In this document: positions 8,401-16,670 of the stretch, in pieces | Layout: each line of letters opens with the position of its first letter | How positions within the stretch are numbered: position 1 is the first letter of the stretch | Source: Clostridiales bacterium | GTDB lineage: Bacteria > Bacillota > Clostridia > Oscillospirales > CAG-272 | DNA: 51,260 nucleotides | Reading direction: 5' to 3' | Assembly (NCBI GenBank): GCA_022791685.1 | Contig: JAAVZO010000031.1 | Coordinates: 1 to 51,260, forward strand | Translations under genes and position numbers: made by a program | The notes under the pieces: generated by a model | The model's database searches: none | Told to the model about the DNA's origin: nothing | What the model saw: the letters and a program-made list of their open reading frames with translations, nothing else

Positions 8401-8661
8401 ATGGTGATCATACAAGTATGTGTCGGCAGCTCATGTCACCTTAAAGGTGCGCCAGAGCTTGTAAAAATGCTGCAAAAATCTGTAGCCGACAAACACCTCG
8501 AGGATTCTGTAGTGCTGACCGGAAGCTTCTGCACAGGCAAATGCAACCGCGTTGGTGTTACAATAACTGTAAACGATGATATATATACCGGTATCACACC
8601 AGAAAGCTACTATGAATTCTGGAATGAAAAGGTAATGCCGGCGATCGAAGCTGATAAGTAA
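8401..8661 (+). CDS. Thioredoxin-like [2Fe-2S] ferredoxin (NuoE-like), second copy
   Basis: An 86-residue protein starting at ATG 8401, chosen because CCGGAGGAGAG lies just upstream; a longer in-frame start at 8338 lies inside the preceding gene and has no such site. Motifs CVGSSCHLKGAPELV and FCTGKCNRVGVTITV match the same [2Fe-2S] thioredoxin-like family as the protein before it (C-x4-C and C-x3-C). It sits between that gene and the sensory-type hydrogenase gene, with short gaps on both sides, so all are probably one transcript. The role is inferred to be electron transfer within this cluster. Confidence 0.82.
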   Translation: MVIIQVCVGSSCHLKGAPELVKMLQKSVADKHLEDSVVLTGSFCTGKCNRVGVTITVNDDIYTGITPESYYEFWNEKVMPAIEADK

Positions 8662-8689
8662 TATAAGTAATAAAGAGGTTTTACACAAA

Positions 8690-10381
8690 ATGGCAAACTG
8701 TCTTACACTTAAAAAATCAAACTGCAAAAACTGCTATAAATGTATTCGTCACTGCCCTGTTAAGTCTATTCGCTTCTCTGCGAATCAGGCACATATAATC
8801 GGCAACGAGTGCATACTTTGCGGACAGTGCTTTGTTGTCTGTCCCCAGAACGCGAAGGAAATAGTCAACGAGACCGAAAAGGTACGCGTACTGCTGCAAT
8901 CGGGCTCTCCGGTCTATGTCAGCCTCGCACCTTCATTTATCGCCAACTACGATAGCATCGGTATTGAATCAATGCGAAAAGCATTGAAGCAGCTCGGATT
9001 CGCAGACGTTGAGGAGACCGCAATCGGCGCTACAATAGTTAAGACCGAATATGAACGTCTGCTTGCCGATGAGCAGCGCGATGTACTTATTTCTTCCTGC
9101 TGCCACTCAATAAATCTTCTTATACAGAAGCATTTCCCGAACGAGCTGCAATATTTAGCCGACATCATGTCGCCTATGCAGGCTCATTGTGCCGACATAA
9201 AGCGCCGTTATCCAAATGCTAAGACAATATTCGTCGGTCCGTGTGTCGCTAAAAAGGACGAAGCCGAATACTACGAAGGTATCGTTGACGCGGTCCTCAC
9301 CTTTGAGGAACTGACCAACTGGCTCAATGAAGCTGGAATCAAGCTCGAAGCTGAGCTCGACAACACCAACGAGAGCCGTGCAAGATTCTTCCCGACTACT
9401 GGAGGTATTCTGAAGACAATGACTCAGAATGCGACTGCACATAACGGTACAAAGTATTCGTACATGGCTATCGACGGCGTGGAAAACTGCATCGAGGCGC
9501 TCAAGGATATCGAAAGCGGCAAAATTCACAACTGCTTTATCGAAATGTCCGCCTGTGCTGGAAGCTGCGTCGGCGGTCCGGTTATGGAAAAGTACCGCCG
9601 CTCGCCAGTTAAAGGCTATATGTCGGTAGCAAATTATGCCGGAGAGAAGGATTTTGATGTAGCTCAACCTCAGCCGGTACAGCTGAAAAAGCACTTCATG
9701 CCTATCGAACGCCACTTGCAGAATCCAAGTGAAGCTGAGATTTCGGATATCCTCAAAAAGATGGGCAAGCTGCGCCCCGAGGACGAGCTGAACTGCGGCT
9801 CGTGCGGATACAGCACCTGTCGTGAAAAGGCAATCGCTATACTCCAAGGCAAAGCTGAAATTTCGATGTGTCTGCCTTACCTCAAGGACAAAGCCGAAAG
9901 CTTCTCCGACTGTATTGTCAACAACACACCTAACGGACTTATCGTACTCAACGAAAATCTCGAAGTGCAGCAGATCAATGACGCAGCGCGAAAGATCATG
10001 AATATCCGCTCGGCTTCCGATGTGCTCGGCGATCAGGTCATCCGCATTCTCGACCCAAGTATGTTCGTTCAGGTGCTCAACACCCGCAGAAATATCCGTG
10101 ATAATCGTGTATACCTTGCAGAATACAAGAAATACGTCGAACAGACCATTGTATATGACGCTACATACCACCTGCTTGTCTGCATTATGCGTGACGTTAC
10201 CGACGAGGAGAACGAGCGCGAGAAGAAGGAGAGTATCAGCCGTCAGACCGTTGAGATCGCCGATAATGTCGTCGACAAGCAAATGCGTATCGTACAGGAG
10301 ATCGCGTCGCTGCTCGGTGAGACTGCCGCAGAGACAAAGATCGCACTTACTAAGCTGAAGGAGTCGATTTCAGATGAATGA
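8690..10381 (+). CDS. hydS: PAS-containing [FeFe] hydrogenase, sensory type (HydS-like, group C)
   Basis: A 563-residue modular protein. Residues 1-60: two [4Fe-4S] ferredoxin motifs (CKNCYKCIRHCP, CILCGQCFVVCP). Residues 70-300: H-cluster domain with LISSCCHS (Cys137/138), FVGPCVAKKDE (Cys185) and EMSACAGSCVGG (Cys289/293). Residues 365-400: a further Fe-S motif (NCGSCGYSTC plus Cys394). Residues 405-510: a PAS domain, then a coiled-coil-like tail. This architecture is that of putative H2-sensing group C hydrogenases such as HydS of Ruminococcus albus. Two changes from catalytic enzymes are visible: the TSCCP motif reads SSCCH, and the MPC motif reads GPC. It overlaps the phosphatase gene by 8 bp, so the two products are probably translationally coupled and act together. 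Confidence 0.88.
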   Translation: MANCLTLKKSNCKNCYKCIRHCPVKSIRFSANQAHIIGNECILCGQCFVVCPQNAKEIVNETEKVRVLLQSGSPVYVSLAPSFIANYDSIGIESMRKALKQLGFADVEETAIGATIVKTEYERLLADEQRDVLISSCCHSINLLIQKHFPNELQYLADIMSPMQAHCADIKRRYPNAKTIFVGPCVAKKDEAEYYEGIVDAVLTFEELTNWLNEAGIKLEAELDNTNESRARFFPTTGGILKTMTQNATAHNGTKYSYMAIDGVENCIEALKDIESGKIHNCFIEMSACAGSCVGGPVMEKYRRSPVKGYMSVANYAGEKDFDVAQPQPVQLKKHFMPIERHLQNPSEAEISDILKKMGKLRPEDELNCGSCGYSTCREKAIAILQGKAEISMCLPYLKDKAESFSDCIVNNTPNGLIVLNENLEVQQINDAARKIMNIRSASDVLGDQVIRILDPSMFVQVLNTRRNIRDNRVYLAEYKKYVEQTIVYDATYHLLVCIMRDVTDEENEREKKESISRQTVEIADNVVDKQMRIVQEIASLLGETAAETKIALTKLKESISDE

Positions 10382-11546
10382 TCTATGTGCTGATATTGGT
10401 TATAAAAGTGTAAACCACTACGGCGAACAGCTCTGCGGCGACCATGTCGACATCGTCGAGCAGAATGAAAATTCGACCGTAATAGTGCTCGCTGACGGAC
10501 TCGGAAGCGGCGTTAAGGCAAGCATTCTTTCAACGCTCACTTCAAAGATAATATCGACCATGATGGCTGAGGGACTCTCACTTGAGGACTGCGTAGAGAC
10601 CATCGCCGCAACTCTGCCAATCTGCTCAGTACGTGGAGTAGCATATTCAACGTTTACAATCGTCCACCTTGTAAACAATAATGAAGCTGAAATAATCGAA
10701 TATGACAACCCGCAGGTCATCATGCTGCGCAATGGTCAAAATTACGACTACCCGCGTAAGGAGATGAACATCGGCGGCAAAAAAATATATAAATCGATCG
10801 TAAAGCTCTGCGAGAATGATATATTCGTACTTATGAGCGACGGCTGTCCTCACGCCGGACTCGGCAATCTCTACGACTTCGGTTGGAAGCGCGATGAGAT
10901 CGTAGGTTTTATGGAGACTATCGCCGACGTTGGCTACACCGCAAAGACGCTTTCTACGATACTTGTTGATGAGTGCTACAAGCTATACGGTGAAAAGCCG
11001 GGCGATGACGCTACAGCCTGCGTTGTACGTATCCGCAAGCGTGAGCCGATGAACCTACTGTTCGGTCCGCCCTCAAACCGTGACGACTGCAACCGCATGA
11101 TGTCGTTGTTCTTCTCAAAAGAAGGCAAGCACATAATCTGCGGCGGTACGACATCGTCTATAGCCGCGAAATACCTTGGCAAGCCGATACGAGCGAGCCT
11201 CAATTTCGAGGACTCAGACGTTCCGCCGACAGCTGAGCTTGAAGGCGTAGATCTTGTAACTGAGGGTGTTATCACAGTTAATAAAGTACTGACCTACGCG
11301 AAGGATTATTTAAAGGACAATACGACCTACGAGCAATGGAGTCTCAAACGCGACGGCGCTTCTATGATCTGCCGTTTGCTGTTTGAGGAAGCTACCGACA
11401 TCAATTTCTATGTCGGCAGAGCCGTAAACCCGGCACATCAAAACCCAGAGCTGCCTATCAATTTCAATATCAAGATGAATCTTGTCGAAGAACTTTCAAA
11501 GTGTCTGAAGCAGATGGGCAAGCGCATAAAGGTAAGCTATTTTTAA
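10374..11546 (+). CDS. SpoIIE/PP2C-family serine phosphatase
   Basis: A 390-residue PPM-type phosphatase. ADGLGSG near residue 41 and LMSDGCPHAGLG near residue 143 carry metal-binding aspartates, and GDDATACVVRI carries the last one, as in SpoIIE/RsbU (PF07228). A C-terminal part of about 150 residues after the catalytic domain (from about 235 on) has no family I can name. It begins inside the last codons of the HydS-like gene (8-bp overlap) and ends 12 bp before the second hydrogenase gene. Such phosphatases accompany group C hydrogenases in Clostridia, so the PAS/H-cluster protein may control its activity; the phosphoprotein target is not in this window. Confidence 0.85.
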   Translation: MNDLCADIGYKSVNHYGEQLCGDHVDIVEQNENSTVIVLADGLGSGVKASILSTLTSKIISTMMAEGLSLEDCVETIAATLPICSVRGVAYSTFTIVHLVNNNEAEIIEYDNPQVIMLRNGQNYDYPRKEMNIGGKKIYKSIVKLCENDIFVLMSDGCPHAGLGNLYDFGWKRDEIVGFMETIADVGYTAKTLSTILVDECYKLYGEKPGDDATACVVRIRKREPMNLLFGPPSNRDDCNRMMSLFFSKEGKHIICGGTTSSIAAKYLGKPIRASLNFEDSDVPPTAELEGVDLVTEGVITVNKVLTYAKDYLKDNTTYEQWSLKRDGASMICRLLFEEATDINFYVGRAVNPAHQNPELPINFNIKMNLVEELSKCLKQMGKRIKVSYF

Positions 11547-11558
11547 AAAGGAGCCGAC

Positions 11559-12989
11559 ATGGCAGCAATTAGAAAATTCGATACAAAAGTACAGCACCTC
11601 AAATATAAGGTGCTCCGTGAAGTCGCACGTGAAGCGTGGAACGATACTCTGCTCGAAAATGTAATGAGCATTCCAGAGAAGATCGTCCCGGGTAAAACTC
11701 CGACTATGCGCTGCTGCATATATAAAGAGCGCGCAATACTCGGCGAGCGGGTAAAGCTCGCGATGGGCGGTGACTCAGAAAATCCGAACGTGATTGAAGT
11801 AATTGATATCGCCTGCGACGAGTGCCCGATGGGTGGCTACGAGGTAACTAATGCCTGCCGCGGCTGTCTTGCACACCGCTGCGAGGACGTTTGCCGCCGC
11901 GGAGCTATCACATTCGACGACCAGCACGTCGCGCACATTGATAAATCAAAGTGCGTAGACTGCGGCGCTTGTGCAAAGGTCTGCCCGTATACCGCGATCA
12001 TCAACCGCAAGCGTCCATGCGAAAATGCCTGCAAGATCAAGGCAATTTCGATGAATGAGGATAAGGCAGCAAAGATAAGCAACGAAAAGTGCATAGCATG
12101 TGGTGCGTGCGTATATCAGTGCCCATTTGGAGCTATCTCGGATAAGTCGTTCATTCTTGATGTTATTGACATGATCAAAAAGAGTAATGACAACAAGGAT
12201 TACAAGGTATTTGCAGTAGTAGCACCGTCGATCTCGAGCCAGTTCACCTATGCTAAGCTTGGTCAGGTCATAACCGGACTTAAGGTTCTCGGTTTCCACA
12301 CTGTAATTGAGGCTGCGCTCGGTGCAGATATGGTCGCTCAAGCTGAATCTAAGGAGCTCGCCGAAAAGGGCTTCCTTACAAGCTCATGCTGCCCTGCATT
12401 CGTAAGCTATATCGAGAAGGCATTCCCTGATTTAGTTCCGTTCGTTTCGCACAATCTCTCCCCTATGGCTACAATTGCAAAGTACATAAAGGAGCATGAA
12501 GCGCCTTGTAAGGTCGTATTCATCGGTCCGTGTACGTCAAAGAAGATGGAAGTACAGAAGGAATCGGTTCGTGAATACGTCGACTCGGCTATGACATTCG
12601 AGGAGCTGCAGGCACTGTTCGACAGCCGCGATATCGATATCACAACGCTTGACGAAGGCGTACTCGACAATGCCTCCTACTTCGGACGTATATTCGCACG
12701 CTGCGGCGGACTTGCTGACGCAGTTGCGGAAGGATTGAAGGAGCAGAATATTGACTTTGAGCTCAAAGCTTGCTCGTGTGACGGTATCGAGGAATGCCGC
12801 ACGGCACTGCTTAAAAAGAGCAAAAACGTACTAAACGCAAACTTCATCGAAGGTATGGCGTGCATTGGCGGCTGCATTGGTGGCGCAGGCTGTCTGACTC
12901 ACGGTGAGAAGAACAAGGCAGAAGTGGACAAATATGGTCGCGAGGCTTTCGAAAAGAGCATTGCCGACGCAGTGTCCATGCTGAAATGA
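11559..12989 (+). CDS. hydA: [FeFe] hydrogenase, group-B-like (HydA2-like)
   Basis: A 476-residue monomeric-type hydrogenase. The N-terminal half is Cys-rich, with clusters at CDECP, CRGCLAHRCEDVC, CVDCGACAKVCP, CENAC and CIACGACVYQCP. The H-cluster domain has TSSCCPAF (Cys277/278), IGPCTSKKMEV (Cys325) and EGMACIGGCIGGAG (Cys435/439), so all H-cluster cysteines are present. It makes or uses H2 with ferredoxin-like donors; an HydA2 of this type is encoded with HydS in R. albus. The ribosome binding site is AAAAGGAG, 12 bp after the phosphatase stop. A strong terminator follows, so it is the last gene of the cluster. Confidence 0.9.
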   Translation: MAAIRKFDTKVQHLKYKVLREVAREAWNDTLLENVMSIPEKIVPGKTPTMRCCIYKERAILGERVKLAMGGDSENPNVIEVIDIACDECPMGGYEVTNACRGCLAHRCEDVCRRGAITFDDQHVAHIDKSKCVDCGACAKVCPYTAIINRKRPCENACKIKAISMNEDKAAKISNEKCIACGACVYQCPFGAISDKSFILDVIDMIKKSNDNKDYKVFAVVAPSISSQFTYAKLGQVITGLKVLGFHTVIEAALGADMVAQAESKELAEKGFLTSSCCPAFVSYIEKAFPDLVPFVSHNLSPMATIAKYIKEHEAPCKVVFIGPCTSKKMEVQKESVREYVDSAMTFEELQALFDSRDIDITTLDEGVLDNASYFGRIFARCGGLADAVAEGLKEQNIDFELKACSCDGIEECRTALLKKSKNVLNANFIEGMACIGGCIGGAGCLTHGEKNKAEVDKYGREAFEKSIADAVSMLK

Positions 12990-12993
12990 TATA

Positions 12994-13032
12994 TTGAGGA
13001 AGAAGTAACATCTTCTTCCTCAATTTTTTTAT
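12994..13032 (+). terminator. Terminator of the hydrogenase cluster
   Basis: A perfect 12-bp stem (12994-13005 with 13012-13023), 6-nt loop and a run of seven T immediately after. Confidence 0.9.
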
Positions 13033-13049
13033 AAAGTTTTCCAAAGCTA

Positions 13050-13078
13050 TTGAAAAATTACGTTTTGTGTGATATAAT
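13050..13078 (+). promoter_or_regulatory. Promoter of the second GH78 gene
   Basis: TTGAAA (13050-13055), 17-bp spacer, TATAAT (13073-13078), about 38 nt before the ATG at 13117. Confidence 0.8.
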
Positions 13079-13116
13079 GAAGTAACATTTCTGTACTACT
13101 GAAAAGAGGAAAGATC

Positions 13117-15234
13117 ATGATATTTTCAAAATCTGAATGGATCTGGCACAATGATTATCGCGGCGTAAATGTATACGTCAATTTCGAGGATTCCTTCAAG
13201 CTCGACTCAAAGCCTGAAAAATGCCTCATGCGTATCAGCTGCGACCGAAATTATTCGCTCTATATAAACGGAAAATTTGTCGACTGCGGACAATATTCCG
13301 ACTACGAAGACTTAAAATTCTACGACGAGCTCGACATATCTGAATTCGTCAATGTAGGTGAAAACAAACTGTTTATCACCGTATATTATCAGAATAAGAG
13401 CTGCTCTACATATCGTCACGGCGAACCCGGATTGATATTTGAAATAATCGCTGATGATATGCCGATATGTGTATCTTCCAGCAAAACGATAACCTATAAG
13501 AACAGCGCCTTCGCTGACGGCGAAATGGAAATGGTATCCGGGCAGTTCGGCTACACGTTCCACTATGATTGCAGCCGTGAAGCTGAGCGTATCGGCGAAA
13601 AATGTGCGGATATCGTCAATAAGACCCGCGATATCAAGCCGCGCCCGATCAAGAAGCTCACCATCAGCGAACCGGCTGACGCAGCACTCATCAACACCGG
13701 AAGCTTCACTGACACCATTGTATCTGGAACTCCTGCACAAAAAATGCTGGCAGCGTCACTCACTAATTACAGCGGACATTCAAAGCAGCTGCCATCTGAC
13801 GGAATTAAGCTTGCTGTCAATGATAATGAAAAATCTAAGTGCAGCGGCATTATGGCTATAATCGACCTCGGTGCTGAAAGCACCGGCTTCCTGTCGCTCG
13901 ATATCGATGTCGCAAATGAATGCGATATTTACATTGGATGGGGCGAACATCTCACCGACCTTCGAGTACGCACAAGTATTGGAGGACGAAATTTCGCTGC
14001 TTCATATCACGCCAAAGCCGGACGCAATCACTTCGAAAATCCGCTGCTGCGCTGTGGATGCCGATACATCCAGCTGCATGTATATGCGAATGAATGCACG
14101 CTTTATTACGCCGGAATCCGTCCGACGATGTATCCGATCGACAAAATAGTACCGTTCAGCTGCGCCGACCAGCTGCACAATCGCATTTACAACACCTCGC
14201 TGCGCACACTTCATCTCTGTATGCACGAACATTACGAGGACTGTCCGTGGCGCGAGCAAGCATTATATTCGATGGACTCACGAAATCAAATGCTCTGCGG
14301 CTACTATGCTTTCGGAGAAACACGCTTCGCACGTGCTTCACTTGAGCTTATGGCACATTCCCTAAGAGACGACAATATGCTTGAGCTCTGCTCTCCCGCT
14401 GAAGTCACTATCACTATCCCCTGCTTCTCCGCTGTATTTATGACACAGCTGTATGAATATCTCTTGTTCAGCGGAGACAAAGATTTTGTCCGCCGTATAC
14501 TTCCGACAGCTGAAGCTATTTCAAAGGAATTCATCAGCCGAATTGAAGCAAACGGACTTATCAAATGCTTTGGTGAGACCAAATACTGGAACTTCTACGA
14601 ATGGCAGTCCGGACTCGAGGGATCGATATCTGGCGACGTTCCGGAAGATGAGCGCACCTACGACGCGCCGCTCTGCGCATTTGTATCGTTTGGACTTCGT
14701 TCACTCGCCGATACACTAAAGCAGCTCGGTGAGAATGAAAAAGCTGAATATTACAATAATCAGCACCTCGAGCTCAATCGCAGTATAGACGCAAACTTCT
14801 ACGACGAAGTGCGCGGATGCTATGCGTCGTTCATCAAAAAGGGAGAGAAATTCCATTACTCTGAGCTGACAAATTCGCTCATTGTATATGCTGACGCTGT
14901 ACCAGAAAACCGACTCGAAAGCGTTCTTGCGACAATTGCAGGCGGTGAACTGCTCGAAGTAACACTGAGCCACAGTATTTTCAAGTATGACGCGCTTATG
15001 CGCAACAAGCAGAAATACGGAAAATACGTATTTGAAAATATAGCGAAGCATTGGGGTCATATGCTCGAAAATAATGCAACGACATTCTGGGAGACTATTG
15101 AGGGCGAAAAGGACTTCGCCAATGCCGGAAGCCTCTGCCACGGCTGGTCGGCGATACCAGTGTATATCTACTTCAAATATGCGCTGAATATGTCGCCTGA
15201 TCTCACCGGAATCTACAATGCAAGAATAGACTGA
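13117..15234 (+). CDS. GH78 alpha-L-rhamnosidase-type enzyme
   Basis: A 705-residue protein without signal peptide. The N-terminal 130 or so residues form a beta domain (Bac_rhamnosid_N type, with LYINGKFVDCG). The middle holds a second beta-sandwich, and the six-hairpin catalytic domain begins near residue 350: EHYEDCPWREQALYSMDSRN is the acidic catalytic stretch, NATTFWETIEGE carries a second conserved Glu, and SLCHGWSAIPVYIYFKYAL is the family's C-terminal signature. It probably removes terminal rhamnose or a related sugar from imported oligosaccharides or glycosides. It has its own promoter and terminator. Together with the protein at 4322 it suggests plant- or microbe-derived glycan use. 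Confidence 0.82.
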   Translation: MIFSKSEWIWHNDYRGVNVYVNFEDSFKLDSKPEKCLMRISCDRNYSLYINGKFVDCGQYSDYEDLKFYDELDISEFVNVGENKLFITVYYQNKSCSTYRHGEPGLIFEIIADDMPICVSSSKTITYKNSAFADGEMEMVSGQFGYTFHYDCSREAERIGEKCADIVNKTRDIKPRPIKKLTISEPADAALINTGSFTDTIVSGTPAQKMLAASLTNYSGHSKQLPSDGIKLAVNDNEKSKCSGIMAIIDLGAESTGFLSLDIDVANECDIYIGWGEHLTDLRVRTSIGGRNFAASYHAKAGRNHFENPLLRCGCRYIQLHVYANECTLYYAGIRPTMYPIDKIVPFSCADQLHNRIYNTSLRTLHLCMHEHYEDCPWREQALYSMDSRNQMLCGYYAFGETRFARASLELMAHSLRDDNMLELCSPAEVTITIPCFSAVFMTQLYEYLLFSGDKDFVRRILPTAEAISKEFISRIEANGLIKCFGETKYWNFYEWQSGLEGSISGDVPEDERTYDAPLCAFVSFGLRSLADTLKQLGENEKAEYYNNQHLELNRSIDANFYDEVRGCYASFIKKGEKFHYSELTNSLIVYADAVPENRLESVLATIAGGELLEVTLSHSIFKYDALMRNKQKYGKYVFENIAKHWGHMLENNATTFWETIEGEKDFANAGSLCHGWSAIPVYIYFKYALNMSPDLTGIYNARID

Positions 15235-15250
15235 AATCGAATAAGCAAAA

Positions 15251-15290
15251 AATTCCCTACAGAGAATTTCTCTGTAGGGAATTCGTTTAT
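15251..15290. terminator. Bidirectional terminator
   Basis: A perfect 15-bp stem (15251-15265 with 15269-15283) with 3-nt loop between two convergent genes. Plus-strand tail CGTTTATTC; minus-strand tail TTTTTTGC, which makes it stronger for the leftward tldD-pmbA operon. Confidence 0.82.
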
Positions 15291-15305
15291 TCTGGAATTC
15301 AGAAC

Positions 15306-16652
15306 TTATTCTCCCGCTACCGAAAGCTGCGGTACAAGAATATCTGGTGCAGCAACACGTGTATACGACGGCGCACGCAATTCGATCTCGCTGCCGACCG
15401 CTTCGATCTGCTTCAACAAATCAAAGAAGTTGCCCGCGATAGTCAGCGACTTAACCGGGCGCGTGAGCTTGCCGTCCTCAATCATAAAGCCCGCGCTTTC
15501 GATCGAGAAGTCGCCAGTAATTGCATTTGCTCCGGCATGGAAGCCCTTCATCTCTGTGATATATATGCCGTTTCCAGCCTTAGCGAGCAACTCGTCGCGG
15601 CTGTATTCGCCCGGCTTGATGTAGAAGGTGTAGGGCTTTGTCAATATACCAGCACCGCCGCGAGCAGCGTTTCCGGTACTGTCGACTCCGTCCTTCTTAG
15701 CTGAATCGAGATTGTAGAGCAGCGTTTTCAGTTCGCCGTTTTCGACTACATTCTTAGTTCTCGTCGGAACGCCCTCTCCATCGAAGGAAATCTGCATAGT
15801 GTTGCCGGGGTAGAACGGGTCGTCGATTATTGTAACAATATCAGCGGCGATCTTCTCACCGACCTTGCCCTTCAAAAGTGAGAGCCCCTTCTGCGCATCT
15901 TCAGCATAGAATACCGACACGAATGTGCTAAGAATATTCGAAGCCTGCTTGGTGCTGAATACAATGTTATATTTTCCGGTCTTGACTGCACCCGCACCGA
16001 ATTTTGCGTGAGCGCCCTTCAATACCTTATCTGCAAGCGCCTGTTTGTCGAGTGTGTCGAAGCAGTTATATTCCGAATCGAAATCATACACCTTTTCTTC
16101 TTTGTTATCGAGCACAGCATACATATACGCGCCGGTGTTTCCGACATGGTTTGAGAGGTCGAGTCCCTTGGAATTAAAGAGACGAATCGTGCTCTCTCCA
16201 GCGCTCGCGCCACACTCTGTTCCGTCAGCGACCATCTCGTCAGCGGCATAGAGCACATTGCGGCAGTCCATAGCTATATTCTTAATAGTCGCTGCATCAG
16301 GCATTACAAATTCATGTTCTTCGATAGGCAAGTAGTCCTCCGGCTTAGCTCCGCCGAAAATTATCGCTTCCTCGTCCTTTTCGGAAATGCGCGAATTCTC
16401 GACTGCACGCGAAACGAGCGCAGCGACTTCATCTTCAGTGAGAAGCTGAGTAGAAGCGTAGCCCATCTTGCCGTCGACTATGCAGCGAAAACTGAGGCTT
16501 CCGCCGACACTGCTCGAAAATGCGCTTATCTCATCGCGATAGGTCTCCGCACCGATACTGCCGTTTTCGTTGTAATAAAGCTCATATTCGGTAATACCGA
16601 GCGCCTCTGCACTGCGGCGCGCAGCTTCCTTTAACGGTTCAAATTTTGACAT
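15306..16652 (-). CDS. pmbA: TldE/PmbA-type metalloprotease partner
   Basis: A 448-residue member of the TldD/PmbA family (PF01523). It lacks the HExxxH zinc motif seen in the upstream gene product, which is the normal state of PmbA/TldE, the non-zinc half of the TldD-TldE heterodimer. The family's conserved glycine-rich C-terminal stretch is visible (GFHAGANAITGDFSIESAGFM). TldD/E degrade unfolded peptides and in some bacteria trim RiPP leaders; no RiPP genes are visible here. It follows tldD by 18 bp and is the last gene before a terminator. Confidence 0.9.
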   Translation of the reverse strand: MSKFEPLKEAARRSAEALGITEYELYYNENGSIGAETYRDEISAFSSSVGGSLSFRCIVDGKMGYASTQLLTEDEVAALVSRAVENSRISEKDEEAIIFGGAKPEDYLPIEEHEFVMPDAATIKNIAMDCRNVLYAADEMVADGTECGASAGESTIRLFNSKGLDLSNHVGNTGAYMYAVLDNKEEKVYDFDSEYNCFDTLDKQALADKVLKGAHAKFGAGAVKTGKYNIVFSTKQASNILSTFVSVFYAEDAQKGLSLLKGKVGEKIAADIVTIIDDPFYPGNTMQISFDGEGVPTRTKNVVENGELKTLLYNLDSAKKDGVDSTGNAARGGAGILTKPYTFYIKPGEYSRDELLAKAGNGIYITEMKGFHAGANAITGDFSIESAGFMIEDGKLTRPVKSLTIAGNFFDLLKQIEAVGSEIELRAPSYTRVAAPDILVPQLSVAGE

Positions 16653-16670
16653 GCTGAATTACCTCCCCTA

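Noticed and set aside
9155..10282. Long 375-codon open frame on the minus strand
   Set aside because: It lies entirely antisense to the HydS-like gene, has no recognisable domain and reflects the codon bias of the sense strand.
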